Shown: positions 5,537-5,880 of the stretch, piece after piece | Numbering within the stretch: position 1 is the stretch's first letter | Layout: every line of letters starts with the position of its first letter | DNA from: JAPSGM01 sp036556985 | GTDB lineage: Bacteria > Chloroflexota > Limnocylindria > QHBO01 | DNA length: 5,880 bases | Assembly: GCA_036556985.1 (NCBI GenBank) | Contig: DATBIK010000112.1 | Span: forward strand, 1 to 5,880 | Direction of reading: 5' to 3' | Program-made: the position numbers and the translations under genes | The notes under the pieces: generated by a model | The model's database searches: none | Told to the model about the DNA's origin: nothing | The model's input: only the letters and a program-made list of their open reading frames with translations

Positions 5537-5880
5537 TCAGTCCATCAGACCCCACAGGTCGCCGACGGTGAAGCCCTCCGGGAAGGGGTCGTCCGGGTCC
5601 ACGCTCAGCTCGCTGCGGCCGGTGACCCATGCCGAACCGGTCAGCTCCGGCACGACCGCCGGTCGCTCGCCCACCGTGGTCTCCGCCACGAGGCGGCCGG
5701 TCCATGTCGTGCCCAGGATGCCCTCGTGCACGAAGGCCCGCCCGATGCCCAGCTCGCCGCGGGCGTGGAGCACCGCCATCCGGGCGCAGGTGCCGGTGCC
5801 ACACGGGGAGCGGTCGAGCACGCCGGTGAAGGAGGCGGGCCGCGCCCAGTCGAGCGTGCCGGACGAGACGACGACCGTGT
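5537..5880 (-). CDS. Proline racemase / 4-hydroxyproline epimerase family protein, C-terminal fragment
   Basis: Only the last 113 full codons are in the window; the N-terminal two thirds lie beyond the right edge. The fragment carries the family's second catalytic motif, DRSPCGTGT, with the catalytic cysteine encoded at 5801-5803. It is followed by family blocks HARGELGIG, GTTWTGRL, ELTGSAWVTG and DPDDPFPEGF. Enzymes of this group invert the alpha carbon of L-proline or trans-4-hydroxy-L-proline, using two cysteines as acid and base. Dehydratases for trans-3-hydroxyproline usually have Thr in place of this cysteine, so a racemase or epimerase is favoured. The first cysteine and the residues that decide the substrate are outside the window. 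The gene points the same way as the deacetylase, but a 112-nt gap with a hairpin separates them, so shared transcription is uncertain. Confidence 0.9.
   Translation of the reverse strand, partial: TVVVSSGTLDWARPASFTGVLDRSPCGTGTCARMAVLHARGELGIGRAFVHEGILGTTWTGRLVAETTVGERPAVVPELTGSAWVTGRSELSVDPDDPFPEGFTVGDLWGLMD

Noticed and set aside
4222..5571. 449-codon plus-strand frame opposite the deacetylase
   Set aside because: The minus strand encodes a signal peptide and the NodB motifs in order. The plus-strand product has no fold-like pattern and is a GC-driven shadow.

Overview
The window is GC-rich, gene-dense bacterial DNA holding five genes: three complete and two cut by the window edges. Codon third positions are overwhelmingly G or C. 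I could not run a taxonomic search. The DsrE-TusA-SQR cassette, the PEE-type P-ATPase and especially the secreted deacetylase with GYRF/WAG-type N-terminal repeats suggest an uncultured Chloroflexota lineage (Limnocylindria-like), or less likely a deep actinobacterium. Treat that as inference.

Positions 1-4155 (+ strand) look like one tightly packed operon. It runs from the C-terminal end of a DsrE-family protein, through a TusA-type sulfur carrier and a flavin-dependent sulfide:quinone oxidoreductase (SQR)-like enzyme, to a large P-type cation ATPase. Gaps are 22, 20 and 2 nt, and no promoter or terminator is visible between genes. The first three proteins form a plausible sulfur route: the flavoenzyme oxidises sulfide or persulfide at a cysteine pair and passes electrons to quinone, while TusA and DsrE carry the sulfane sulfur as protein persulfides. 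The ATPase starts 2 nt after the flavoenzyme stop. It belongs to a divergent P2-like group (PEEPP in M4, LELFID in M6) whose ion is unknown to me.

Positions 4159-5880 are on the minus strand and converge on the operon with a 3-nt gap. The first gene is a secreted polysaccharide deacetylase (NodB fold) with a signal peptide, a duplicated N-terminal module and an altered first catalytic motif. Upstream of it, running off the right edge, is the C-terminal third of a proline racemase / 4-hydroxyproline epimerase family enzyme. A 112-nt spacer between these two holds an imperfect hairpin. It is the only notable non-coding stretch, and nothing longer than 300 bases lacks a gene.

I saw no tRNA, rRNA, mobile element, CRISPR array or phage gene. 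The points that most deserve follow-up are the sulfur-relay/P-type ATPase linkage, the degenerate nucleotide-binding domain of that ATPase, and the duplicated, apparently undescribed module in front of a deacetylase with an unusual metal site.
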